NCBI GenBank assembly: GCA_023897205.1
Contig: JAHWDD010000004.1
Location: 124,001 to 188,000 of the forward strand
Source: Exophiala sp. HKRS030
Taxonomy: Eukaryota > Ascomycota > Eurotiomycetes > Chaetothyriales > Herpotrichiellaceae
Length of the DNA stretch: 64,000 bases
Direction: 5' to 3'
The notes below the pieces were generated by a model, which made no database searches, was not told the origin of the DNA, and was given only the letters and a program-made list of their open reading frames with translations. A program made the translations under genes and the position numbers. Of this stretch, positions 45,297 to 56,091 are shown piece by piece; position 1 is the first letter of the stretch; each line of letters begins with the position of its first letter.

Positions 45297-47710
45297 TCAT
45301 TGGCCTTCTACCTGATACTCTACCAAGGTTTGCAGATGATCGAAATTAGCCAGAGCCTGCTTGAGACTTTTCATATTGATTTGGTCGAATTCGGCCGGTC
45401 CTCCGCTCTTATCAGATGCAATGCGTGTTTCTGACAATGTCATATCGTGGAGCTTTACCTTCGCAAGGAGCCAATATTCCCTTGCGTTCCGCATGAAACC
45501 TGATTGCCTCCATCTTTCGCAGTCATTGTTGTTGCGGTAAGGGCTTGAGCAGGCGTTCCAAAGGCCTCCAACGATGGAGCGATCTCGCGCATTGTCCAAA
45601 TCCGATTCCAGTTTCGCAGGATATTCTCTACGATCGAAATTTGGGCGTTCTGGGCTAAGGAGTTTTGTTCAAGAAAAATAATCGAGTGGGTTGCTAACCT
45701 CAAAGTCAGTTATTCTTGGCGCTGATAAGATGCTGGGTACGCGGGACTATATGTGGAGGGGTGGCTCTGTACCTGCAATAAGAACCAGAAGGTTCAAATC
45801 ACCGGACTGCGACAAGAGGTGTTGTGTTTCGGTGTCGAGGTTGTCGTCACTCAGAGTCTTGAGAGCCTCGAAGACGGAGAACCCCCTTTCTCGCCACAAA
45901 CTGTGTGATATCCAGGTCTTAATGTATTCAAAACATTCGGATTGTGTTGTTGCCTGAAAACATGCTTCTGGGCAGGCCAAGTCCATCTGGAGTTCCGATA
46001 CCACGACTTTCGGATTTAAATTGTACATTATGACAAAGGCTGTGTCTAGCACCGCCATGTACATAAGAGTGCTGCACTATGAGGTTAGTTTCTGCCTTTT
46101 GGGCGTGCACTGGCAGAAGGATTTACTATACCGGATCAATTCTTCTCTGAGAACGAAATCTTTCCACTTAAACGAGCTCTCAGTGAGCTCTTGCAGATTC
46201 TGGTGTTTTCCACGAGCGAACCCCAGCTCTCGAGCCATCTTTTAAGCATTAGCAAGAACATGGCGAAACATTCGGAAAGCCTTACAGCCACGACTTCTCC
46301 GAAGCGGCCACGTCGGATCCTTCGCCTTGCCATCTCATTCCCTTCGAAGCTCTGGTATATGCAAATAGCATGACCGGCTTGTAAGGCCCGAAGTCGCTTT
46401 TCGAGGAACGAAGGGTCGGAGGCAGAGTAAGGCGTGGCACTGCCAAAGTATTCATCGGCAAATACCACACTTTCAACAATGTCAGCCCAGGCGCGAGCGG
46501 CCCTTCTATCTTCCAAATCGGCCGAATAGCTGGCCCCGAGAAGAACCATAGCAGCGATAAGTGTAGAAGGCGTATCGAGAAGGTCGAATGTCGCTTTCTG
46601 AATGACTGGCCAATGAATGTACCATGTATTCCAGTAGGCTTCTATAAATTTGGTTAGATTGTTTGGCGCGAAGAATGCATAGCATGTTGATTCCATTTCA
46701 GAAGTCCATTGGCGCCAGGTGAGAGTATTCCGAGGCGCACGGCGAATTGCATCTTTGAGCTTGGCGACAACATCATTGGTGACTGACGAGAGAAGGTCGA
46801 GGGGGGAAGCACGAAAATTCCCTCATGGTCAAAAAGATGCTCACTGCCATGTTCAAGACTGATATTCGAGCAGTCCATTTCATCTTCGTGACCCTCGCCA
46901 ATTGATGTCGGGAGCCATTCATCCTGGGCAATGTCTCCATGGAGGTCTTCAAGTGCTACATCCGCCATATCACGTGCCGCATCCACCCAGTCGAGACCCA
47001 TGGATATATTAGATGGAAGTAGGAGGGAACCTGAGAAAGCTTCATCTGCTTGATTGTTGCCGGCTCCAGAAATGAGCGAACCGAATGAGAGCTCGATTGG
47101 TCTAGGATAGTCCGGATCGAACATGCCAGGAAGCTCGAAAATTGTTGTTGCTCGAATAAATAGGGATAACGAATGAAAAGCTCCTCTGCGAATAGCCTCC
47201 TCGTAAGCAACTCTCTCCAGTTGATGTAGAAGCCCTTCCGCCCAAGACAATCGTCCAGATGGACCAAGGGCTCCAATGAATTGTTGTGACGTCCTAAGGT
47301 CTCGAGTAGAGCCAAGTATTTCGTTGGACACAGCATCGGTCAAGGCCTCGGAGGTCGATCTATTGGCTTCACCATGCGCCAGACAAACGATAGTATGGCG
47401 ACGATGGGCATCTCTGACAAAATACCGTAAGCAGACGTATCATCATGTCCAAAGAACCGATTTTGCAAACTCGACGACAACAAACTCACTTTCGATTGAA
47501 TGACCTCCGGCATCTTGCGCATACAAATCGGCGACGATCAAGATCTTGAAATCATGATTCATAAGCAACCGTCAGTCGTTGATCCAATTCTCCACTTCCA
47601 TTCTACGGCGATGTTGACTTACGAGTTTCTAGATGTCGGTTCAGATGTTCTTTCCGACTGTAACAATTGTGACAGACTGGACAGCGGTTTGCCTTTCCAT
47701 TTGACTGCAT
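45297..47710 (-). CDS. C2H2 zinc-finger transcription factor with fungal-specific regulatory domain, two apparent one-base frameshifts
   Basis: Six exons: 47623-47710, 47490-47544, 46286-47413, 46132-46238, 45773-46071, 45297-45693. The start MQSNGKANRCPVCHNCYSRKEHLNRH gives finger 1 (C-x2-C, H-x3-H); exon joins give finger 2, FVCARCRRSFNRKDAHRRH. The rest (AFFAPNNLTKFIEAYWNTWYIHWPVIQK, then the DTAFVIMYN... core and FMRNAREYWLLAKVKL end) is the PF04082-type regulatory region. Two frame breaks remain after splicing: at the GGGGGG run 46801-46806, where one added base gives VLPPLDLLSSVTNDVVAKL, and at CC 45596-45597, where one added base gives NRIWDNARDRSIV. With both the protein is 691 residues and every exon phase matches. 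Being at the edge of the metabolic block, it is a candidate local regulator. Confidence 0.82.
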
Positions 47711-48076
47711 GATTACTCACCAGTGAAATTCTTCAAAACGTATGGTGGTGAATGAGCAGATTTCAAGGATGTGCAGCTGAATTTGAAGTGGTAAGGCCAG
47801 CCGTCAAGCACCTGAGGGCCCCGCCTCCCGCAGAACCAGCTTGCTTGAAGAAGAGAGATACCTCGGGCTTAGGGGGAAATCCGCCCATTCGGAAGTGATT
47901 CGCCAAGTTAGCCTTGAAACCAACGGGCTGTCTTTCCAGGCACACATTCGACCTTTGTCAATCGCTGTCTTACCATTGGGAGCAAGAGAGATCCAATTCC
48001 TCATGAAAAAATAGGGAATGGCCCAAGGTAAACGACCGATCTGAGATTGTGGCAATTATTCTGCAAGAGCGGAAAG
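47711..48076. other. Promoter-side spacer of the C2H2 gene
   Basis: Short minus ORFs (47763-47945, 47804-48055) overlap and have no domain. The right end merges into the HET-domain relic; the missing N-terminal half of that domain was searched for here by eye and not found. Confidence 0.35.
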
Positions 48077-48423
48077 TTCACTCAGGGTCGAGCTTAGTGC
48101 ACCGCATGTTAGTCATTTCTATGATCACAATTGGCAGCTTCTCGATGAAAAACTGACTTCGAGGGCGGTGATATTTCTTGTTACAGGCATTGACCAACAA
48201 GCATTGAGCAGTCGAAGCATGTGTAAATATTCTGACCCGCTCAGAAGATGTCATGGGCAGTGCAAAGGCGCACCGTACGTCCAGGAGACATCGCATACTG
48301 TCTCGCGGGCTTGCTCGATATTGGGATACCTCTGATATTGGAGGAGAGAAAGCCTTCAGATGACTTCAAGAGGAAATCATGGAAAACAACGATGATGAGA
48401 ATCACACCATCTTTGCATGGTGA
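48077..48423 (+). pseudogene. HET-domain (heterokaryon incompatibility) protein, degraded fragment
   Basis: Reading across frames recovers the C-terminal half of a HET domain: FTQG, a 12-base gap where WTLQ should be, then ELSAPHVSHFYDHNWQLL, TGIDQQALS, a frame change, AQKMSWAVQRRTVRPGDIAYC with LAGLLDIGIPL, another frame change, GGEKAFR, a TGA, LQEEIM...DENHTIFAW and a further TGA. Intact HET proteins have ...MSWAA-RT-T-R-EDIAYCLLGIFD-NMPLLYGEG-KAF-RLQEEI, so the match is unambiguous. The first frame change sits at CCC 48227-48229 (approximately) and could be the same one-base artefact seen elsewhere; the second frame change, gap and stops are extra, so this is a pseudogene. The TGA in AFRR-LQEE is consistent with CGA to TGA, a RIP-type C to T change. 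N-terminal half and any C-terminal domain are absent. Confidence 0.8.
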
Positions 48424-49990
48424 AGGGGACTGAGGTAGGGTTGGGCTTACTTGCCCTGTCTCTGTCTTCCTTTGTGAAGTGTAAGTGGATGATATCTTCT
48501 CGTCCTTCTAAAGGCGATATAACTTTCTCAGTCAATCGGACTGTCTCATGCAAAGAGAAATTTGTCTTTTTTGTGCAATCACGTGGATTTCCAATTGGAG
48601 CGGAAACGTCTTGGAAACCGAGTTTATGGCTTCCAAATTCCTGATGTGCACCCACTGTCGCATGCTGAAGTCCAGATCCTCATGGGACAGCAGAATGGTT
48701 GCGCGACGCTGCCCTAGGGAGGCTGGTGTGTCACCATGATACTGGACTTTCCGGGTTAAAGAAAGAGTCTGAAGCGGATCGAGTTAGGCTTTGACTTTGA
48801 TTTCAATTCTATGGGTATGGTCAAGGACACGCCTCAAAGAGGATCTGAGACTGAAAACTGGTTGTATTGGCATGCTTGGTCTGGGGATAATTTTAAGTTT
48901 TTCAATGAACACGAAAGGATGATATCTGTTCCTCCTCCTCCTTAGGGTATATGGGCCCCGAAAGGAGACAGGAATGTTGGCATAGATGTTGTGCTCATCA
49001 CAAGACCTTCTCAGATGGGCCGCGTCGGGTGGAGTTGAAGCGTGATGGAAAGAAGTCTCTGCTGTTTTGGGAACTCTCGTGTCATGACCATGCCGGCTTA
49101 CGTCTTAGCCTTGAATGCGATTTCAGGTGACGTATAATGAACCCGTCTAAAGTAAGCCAAAATGGGTCGAATGAGAGACTCCGGGGCGAGGGAAAGCCAC
49201 CTCCCTGAACCAAATCTCTTCTGCAATAGGCAATCGCTAGTAAAGCTGGATGATGGACGCTGAGGAGCTATGTTCCTGGATAGAGAGCACCTTGACGAAA
49301 CTGCTCAGAGTGTGCCACTCCCAAAGCTGACAGCCAGGTAGTGACATGTCTGATGTCCCTCAATATGTGATAAGAAGCAGTACTGTTACAGATGAGCTTG
49401 AACAGAATATGCAAAAGTGGCATTCATTCGAGCTCTGAGGTTGATAGACCGTGTGCGTTGGCAAGGCTGCATTATCAAAAAATCATGTCAGACAACATCA
49501 GAAAATGGCTGATGTATTGTATGAACATTGTAACAAATCACGAGGTTTCAACACCTAGTTCAACCCGCATATAGCTAGATGCAGAACCATGAACCACTAA
49601 ATACGTGAGCTCAGGGATTGTGACCTGTGGCATAGTCACACTCACCATTACCGCCCTATCACTGTATCCGCAGTGGGCATTCGGGTTTAGGTTTCCATGG
49701 GAATGTCTCCAAATGCGGAGAAAATCCATGGTATCCTAACTTAGTACGTAAGTATACCCGGGTTTGACTAGCTGCGGGATCCGGGGAAGTGCGAGCGAAG
49801 CGTATACGCCTGCGTCTGGATTGTCTGCGCCTTGTTTGTGTTTCTCAGCTTAGGCAAAGGTACATGAGAGTCTCGTACCGATCATACTTCAGCCGAATCT
49901 TCTGTCCATGACTCTATCCTGTTGTCTTCCAAGTTCGTTGAACAGCACACCAAGTGAGTTAAAACCATCACTTGCAAAACTAACCACAGG
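48424..49990. other. Spacer of 1.57 kb downstream of the HET relic
   Basis: ORFs 48377-48655 (minus), 48417-48644 and 48548-48739 (plus) are adjacent to the relic; they could be its remains but show no domain I can name. Nothing recognised from 48750 to 49990 except the 3' region of the Zn2Cys6 gene. Confidence 0.35.
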
Positions 49991-52049
49991 TCATGCCATA
50001 AGCAGTCTTCTCCCCGAATTCTGTAAAATACTGTTCGCTTTTAGAAACAAATCAACACAAACTCCGTACACCGCGGCTAGCTCAGCATCCTTGCTGATGC
50101 TACAAAGCGCGCACAACGTTTGAAGTACAGGCTCTACCATTGTCAAGTCGGCTGCTGCTTCCTGACTCTGTGGCTCTGCGATAACGTTACTAATGATGAC
50201 AGCCATCGAGGAGGAGATGGCATCGATCGCAAGCCTGTTTGTTATTGTGAGCGATAAATCAATCCTGCTGCAAGGTTGAGCTTACCAGTTCAATGCGATA
50301 TCTTCACCAGGAATAAGCCTCAAGACTCCAAGGAAGTGTCTGGCGTCCTTGATGAGCTGAGGTGATTGTGTATTCGAAGTCTGCTGCTTGATTCCATTCG
50401 CCGAAAACAGCCGAAACGTTGTCTGCCTGCTCTTGTTTCTCTGGGCAAGTAACGTCACTCTTGTTACAAGGTACCTTGCCTCGAGTACTACCACATGCAC
50501 CAAATCGGATCGATGCAGGAGATTCTGAAGTTGTTGTGGTGATAACGAGAAGAGCCACTTTCGTCTCCAACGTTCCAAGTCCAGCGCAGTCGAACGCAGA
50601 GCTGCTTCGAGCTCCTGCTCGCCCGGAGACGATGATATTGGGGCATGCGTTTGTAGCATGAGATCGGTTTGTATTACCGACATCTCTGCATGAAGTCGGA
50701 AGACGTTTATTCTGAACTCTCCACCGACAGCACGCACCTCACCCACCGAACTGGCAAGGTCATCAACCGGTAAATCTGTCTTGAGGATTTCCACACTTGA
50801 TGTCGCCTGGCGTCCCGCTTTGATGCTCTGATCAGCGTCAAGTGAATAAGCGATCCACAGTACCCTTTGCCTCTGCATCAACTCCTCTGAGGTGACGTCT
50901 TGACCATTGTAGCGGTTTTCGACCTGAAGATCTTGAGCGATGCGGAGTGCCGTGGAGGCAAAAATCGCCGCTGACTGAGATTCATAAGATGTCGAGACGA
51001 GAAATGCCAGAGCGCAATAGCACTGGCATAGGAGGAGGGATGGCCGCTCCTTCAGCATGCCGGGTAAATGGGACAGAATCTCATCGAGATATATTTGAGT
51101 GTTTTCTGCATCCTGTGGGACACCGATTGGGCTCATCGCGCGGAGTCGATGTGCAATTGCTAGCACAACCTTCATGGCCACCCACGACAGGAGTTTTCCA
51201 TCTGCTCTCCCGTTATAACAGTCTTGGAATAACCCGATAATCGCATTGGGTTCAAAGACCGGTACGGCGACGTTGAAATCCACCAGGTACTCCTGAAGCA
51301 GGAAATAGCCAGCGTCGGAGATTGGTAGCGAGCATTTCTGATTGTTAGCGAATTTCGTCCTCGGCCTCAGATCCAGATCCGTTTCGATTGGTCCATGTTG
51401 GTTCAACAGTGTCTGGTGAACGACGGGGACTCCATTCCAGTCATTTTCTGGTGAGTTCGGAAAAGTGGGAGGCAACATTGAGAATTCTGTTTGAATTTGC
51501 ATGGCTGAAGTACCCACGAGGAACTGTTGATCTAGGAAATGTTGAGACGCTACTGCATTGTTATATTGTGAGGCATTGCTCTGTGAGTCTGGACGCATCG
51601 ATATGGGTTTGGAAGAAGTCGACGAAACAGAAGACGCTGGAGTCCGGGGTTCTGCAGACTGCTGTGTCTGAGAAGAGGCCAAGTTGGGTACTATCGAGTC
51701 CCTGATTAATGATTCCAAACTCAATATCCGCTCTTCCAGGCTTTGCGTTTGATTCCTGTAAACAGGTTAACCACTGTACAGGTGAGCATCCAGGAGGACC
51801 GTGGAAAGTCGTCCGTGGTGGTACTGAAGAGACTCACTTCTTCCTCCGCTCTCTTGGCTTGGTAACATGTGTGACTTGACACTTTGTGCCAGATTTGGTG
51901 CAGTATGAACACTTGGTTACGCCGGCCCTCAAATCGCATCTCCGCTTCTTCACTCGACACATATCACAAGCATGGACATGAGTCCTTGTTACCTGTGGCT
52001 GGCCGGCTTCCGGTGTCGCGACTCGTGTCGAATCCATCGCTGCGACCAC
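49991..52049 (-). CDS. Zn2Cys6 (binuclear zinc cluster) transcription factor
   Basis: Three exons: 51838-52049, 50286-51755 and 49991-50234, giving 641 residues, in frame. DNA-binding domain CDMCRVKKRRCDLRAGVTKCSYCTKSGTKC has the C-x2-C-x6-C-x8-C-x2-C-x6-C spacing; a basic KPRERRKK linker and the leucine-bearing SLEERILSLESLIRD (short coiled-coil dimer helix) follow. The centre (AVPVFEPNAIIGLFQDCY, ALRIAQDLQVENRYN, RQRVLWIAYSLDADQSIKAGR) is the fungal regulatory domain of PF04082. No homopolymer damage. The first ATG at 52049 is kept; a second in-frame ATG 4 codons later (MDSTRV) is equally possible. It faces away from the repeat-rich stretch and could control either the metabolic block or an unrelated gene. 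Confidence 0.9.
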
Positions 52050-54831
52050 GCTCGTCGAATACTATTCGTGTTACAGACAACTGCAACTCTCACCACGGGA
52101 ATTCTCAATGGAACTGTTGAGTTGTAATGTTGAAGCAGGTAAATCAGATCGACGATATCAATTCCCCAAATCTTCGATCTTCAAGCAACCCATCTCAAGG
52201 AACAATTCAATCCAATCCAATTCGATGCGTCGATGGATAGATCGATCAACTATCGCTGAATATCTCGGCCACGGGTACTATATGACTATGACTGTGAGCC
52301 CACACTCCCGGAATTGAGTATCGTAGGTCAAATTAGTCCCCAAAGAACCAACAACCCTTCAGCATCTGATATAGCCCACGACCATAACCACAACCACAAT
52401 AACAATAACAACAATGACATGGGGACGAATCCATAAATCTGCGACCTTTTTTAATTTAGCTCATTCAGGATCATCGAGGCTGACAAACCAACGCGCAGCG
52501 TATGTGCGGAACCATCTTTGCCTCCGAGCCTCCGCAAGCCTTCCCGTCCGGCAGAGTCCTCAGGCCCAATAAGGAAAGATGGGAAACGTCCTTTCTTTTT
52601 CGACCGGCTTACATACATACGTACTTACATACTTGCACACAAACCTACCTCACGAACCAACCAACCAACCAACCACGTCGCTCATGAGTCAAAAACCAAA
52701 ACACAGCGTAAGTTGCCGCTGTGTCACTGAACTACCTTGCTAGCTAGTCAGCTAGGCAAACTACCTAACTACTACCTATCATGGCCACATGGCGCCACGC
52801 CCCAAGATAAGCGACACACGAGGTCCAACTGGATGAGTGGGTGGGTGGGTGAGTCAAGACGTACTCCGTACTGTACAGAAGTAAGGACTCACTCACAAGG
52901 GACCCTACTTAGGGTCCATAAGGCCTTGCCTAATAAACCTACAGCCCAACGAACTAACTATGTACCTAAGCGACGAATTCGGCCGATTTCGTCAAGACTC
53001 AAAAGTCGTCTCGTTTACCTTATTTAGTTTAGTTAGTTTAGTTAGTTGGTCAACGACGAGGTACTTATGTAGGGACTTGTGACTGCACGAGGAGGATTCA
53101 CGAGCCGTACATACATACATGCAGTAAGCCAAGTCAAGACAAGCAGTAGTAGTTTTAGTAGTACATCCATTCATCCATTCATCCATCCATCCATCCATAC
53201 CGAAAACAACGAAACCGTTTCTTCTCGAGACTCGAAACTCGAAGCAAACCAACTAGGTATCTACGGAGTAGGAAAGATGTCCCGATTCGGCAAGTATTTA
53301 ATCACCTTGATAACTAACTAACTACCTAACTACCTAACTACCTAACTACCTAACTACGGAGTAGTTGGTTAGAAGCCCAGTTTCCCTGGTCCTGACCTAA
53401 GGGCTAGTCGTGACGAAATGTGCGTTTTCACTTTTCACTTCTAAGTTGGATGGAATCCACGAGGCGCGTCTAGAGAGGGAGGGAGGGATCTCTTGCTTTC
53501 TTTTCTCTCAATCGCTGGCTTTCCCTTGACTAATGACGGAGTAGATGGATAGATAGATAGATAGTTAGTTGGTTTGTAGAACGACGTCGTGGCCGAAAGC
53601 AGGTTACGTGAATATTTCGTGTTAGACTTTTTATGTGTTACAGTAGCTTTGGTCCGCAACTATCTGTCTATCTGTCTGTGTATCTATCTATCCATCTATC
53701 TTGTCTATCTTATCTATTTATCTATCTATCTTGGTCAATTACCTAGTTATGTATGTGGACAGCTAAGTTACCTTAGTTAGGCGTTCACGACACGACATAA
53801 CACGACATAACACGACACGACATGACATGACTTGACTTACTGACTGCGCGAGTAACCAACGAACCCCCCAGTGACCCCCTCGCCATATCGTAACCATTTC
53901 CTCCCCCTGGCTTTCGCGTATCGTGAGAATTGCCTCACCGCGGCGGCTGTTGGTGTCACTGGAGTCCCAGATCCAAAACAAGAAATGGACCCATGTGTGG
54001 GAAGCTGGTATGTACATAATTACTCATATCCTCTCTAACTAACTAACTAACTCACTTACTCATTCACTCACCCACTCACTCACTAGTTAGTTAGAGTGGA
54101 GTGGAGTGGAGTGACGCCGAATAACCCATGGAACGCCCGGGAGGGAAGGGGAGGCGGAGGGGAGGGCAAGGGGGGTCAACTTGTACTCGATTGGGCAATT
54201 ATCACAAACTTGGTCCGGAGGTGCTTGTCCGTTCGTCTGGATGTGTCTGTCTTGCCTTGTCTTGTCCGTCTTGTCTGTTCTGTCTGTCAGCTGTGGCGTC
54301 AGCGGTGGTGCCATGTGCCATGTGCCTAGGAAATAAAGGGAAATATTCTCGAAGGCGGTCGGGCAGTCTCTCTGCTCAACCACATCGTCTCTCGATGCTG
54401 GGTGCCAGCGGCGACTTACGTACGGAGTACATTGGTAGGTATGTACTGTACATAGTGTACTGTAACTAAACTACCCACCGAGGATGAGATTACGACGGTA
54501 GGCTTGTGAAATCCCTCTTCTAACTACGGAGTAGTTAGTTAGTTAGTTAGTTACTGAGTTACTGGGTCTGAGCAAGAGGAACGGTTGTTACCCACTGACT
54601 GGACTCGTGAGGAGGCTCGGCCGAGGCACAAACGAAGCCGTCATGTCGTGTCGTGTCATGTATTTCTTTCACGTAAACAATATTTCTCTCGTTCTCACAA
54701 CTGACATTCTCACATTCTCTCAGGGCGGGGGCATTTGATTATTATAATTGACATGGTGGTTCCTCTAGTAGTCTATCGTACATATCCGGCTAGCTAGTGA
54801 ACGACACGATATCAAGGGACCAGGTCAAACA
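52050..54831. repeat. Gene-free stretch packed with simple sequence repeats and TACTCCGTA copies
   Basis: No gene found. Repeats: (AACC)n at ~52655-52674; CATC-type at ~53164-53199; TAACTAACTACC units at ~53310-53358; GATA at ~53543-53572; TATC/TGTC at ~53661-53735; CACGACATAA-type at ~53786-53833; CTAA then CTCACT then GTGGA at ~54034-54112; and TTAG at ~54532-54552. Exact TACTCCGTA/TACGGAGTA copies lie at 52862, 53262, 53355, 54421 and 54525. ORFs here translate these repeats (Thr/Tyr/Leu runs) and are not genes. Reminiscent of Pezizomycotina intergenic microsatellite deserts. Confidence 0.6.
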
Positions 54832-55946
54832 ATGGCTGTGAAATTAAAGAACCTGCCGGTTGTCGATGTGTGGGCGAATTTCTTGCATGTAAGCAGACCC
54901 AAATCCAAACCCAAACGTCCCCCCCGCTGGTCCCAAAAATCCTCAGGAGAGTCTTCTGGTTAGGTAGGGAGTTGGGCACCTCGACTTCCGACAGGCGGGT
55001 TATATTTACGAAAATGACAAGGAGTTGTATTCAAAGACGAAAAGTTCACTAAGAATTTGATCAACTCTAGCCACTGACTGACTATGTCGTATGAGAAATC
55101 CCAAACTGATGGGCAGAACCACAGGAACCGTTCCCGGAGATCATGCGACTTCTCGAGCAAAGCCATACGGACGCCTCGGTGGTGACGAAGATACCGACAC
55201 CGGATGAATTGATCCGCCAGATGGACGACGCGGGGGTATCACAAATCTGTCTCGCACCATGGCGGCGTCCGGGGAAGCTGCTCAGTTCGAACGAGGAAGT
55301 AGCCCAGTTCACACGGGCATATCCCAATCGGATCTTCGGCCTTGTGTCTGTCGACCTGCTCGATCCGGTAAACGCAGTCAAGGAGCTCGAACACTATGTC
55401 GTCAAGGAAGGCTTCAAGGGCCTGCGCGTCGTGCCGTGGCTGTGGAACCTCGCGCCCACCGACGCGCATTATTGGCCGCTGTACGTCAAATGCATCGAGT
55501 TGGACGTGCCCTTTTGCACTCAGGTCGGCCATACAGGCCCATTATGCCCGAGTGAACCGGGCAGGCCGATCCCGTATATCGATACGATTGCGCTCAAGTT
55601 TCCGCAGTTGAAGATCGTCTGTGGGCATGTCGGATATCCGTGGACGGCCGAGATGGTGGCCGTGGCGTGGAAGCATGAGAATGTCTATATTGACACGTCG
55701 GCATGGTTGGCCAAGTATTATCCGTCTGAGCTGATCACGTTTGCGAACACGGTCGGACGGAAGAAGGTTATGTTTGCCACGAATTTTCCTCAGTTGGCGT
55801 GGCAGGCTTGTGTCGATAGTGTGGAGAAGCACTTGACGACAGCCTCGCCGCGGGCGCTTCGTGCTGAGGTGCTCAAGGACTTTCTGGGTGAGAATGCGAG
55901 ACGTGTGTTCAAGTTGCCGACCGAGACTGTTAGAGCTTCTCTATGA
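54832..55946 (+). CDS. Amidohydrolase-fold (COG2159-like) metal-dependent hydrolase or decarboxylase
   Basis: TIM-barrel amidohydrolase of the ACMSD/COG2159 type. Two exons, 54832-54888 and 55125-55946, give 292 residues; the 236-nt intron is long for this window, with GTAAGC and CCACAG. The protein opens PVVDVWANFLHPEPFPEIM, where canonical members have D-x-H-x-H; here W and N replace the histidines, so the first metal pair is missing. Later blocks are normal: GFKGLRVVPWLWNLAP, VGHTGPLCPSEPGRP, KIVCGHVGYPW, ENVYIDTSAWLAKYYP and KVMFATNFPQLAW. The CG-ending codon style is richer than in neighbouring genes, as seen in genes acquired from bacteria, but that is an impression. If exon 1 is wrong, the protein would start at 55143 and lose the first strand. 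Confidence 0.75.
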
Positions 55947-56091
55947 GACACAATGGTCGATAGGATGGAAAATTCGGTGTCATGGTAGACAGGCCGTGCT
56001 GTGGTCTCAGTGTCATCAGATAGGTTGTCTGTTATGGTGTGCAGAATCAAGAGTGTGATGCTTGCTCAACATAATCGTAATTCATTGTTCT

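Noticed and set aside
46190..46290. Apparent frameshift in the C2H2 factor near 46200-46290
   Set aside because: Explained by an intron (46239-46285) giving EVVAMARELGFARGKH; not a base error.
47340..47420. Apparent truncation of the C2H2 factor near 47340
   Set aside because: Explained by the intron 47414-47489; the join gives the second zinc finger.
52655..54552. Tandem repeats considered as a CRISPR-like array
   Set aside because: Units are 4-12 nt microsatellites without spacers; the genome is eukaryotic.
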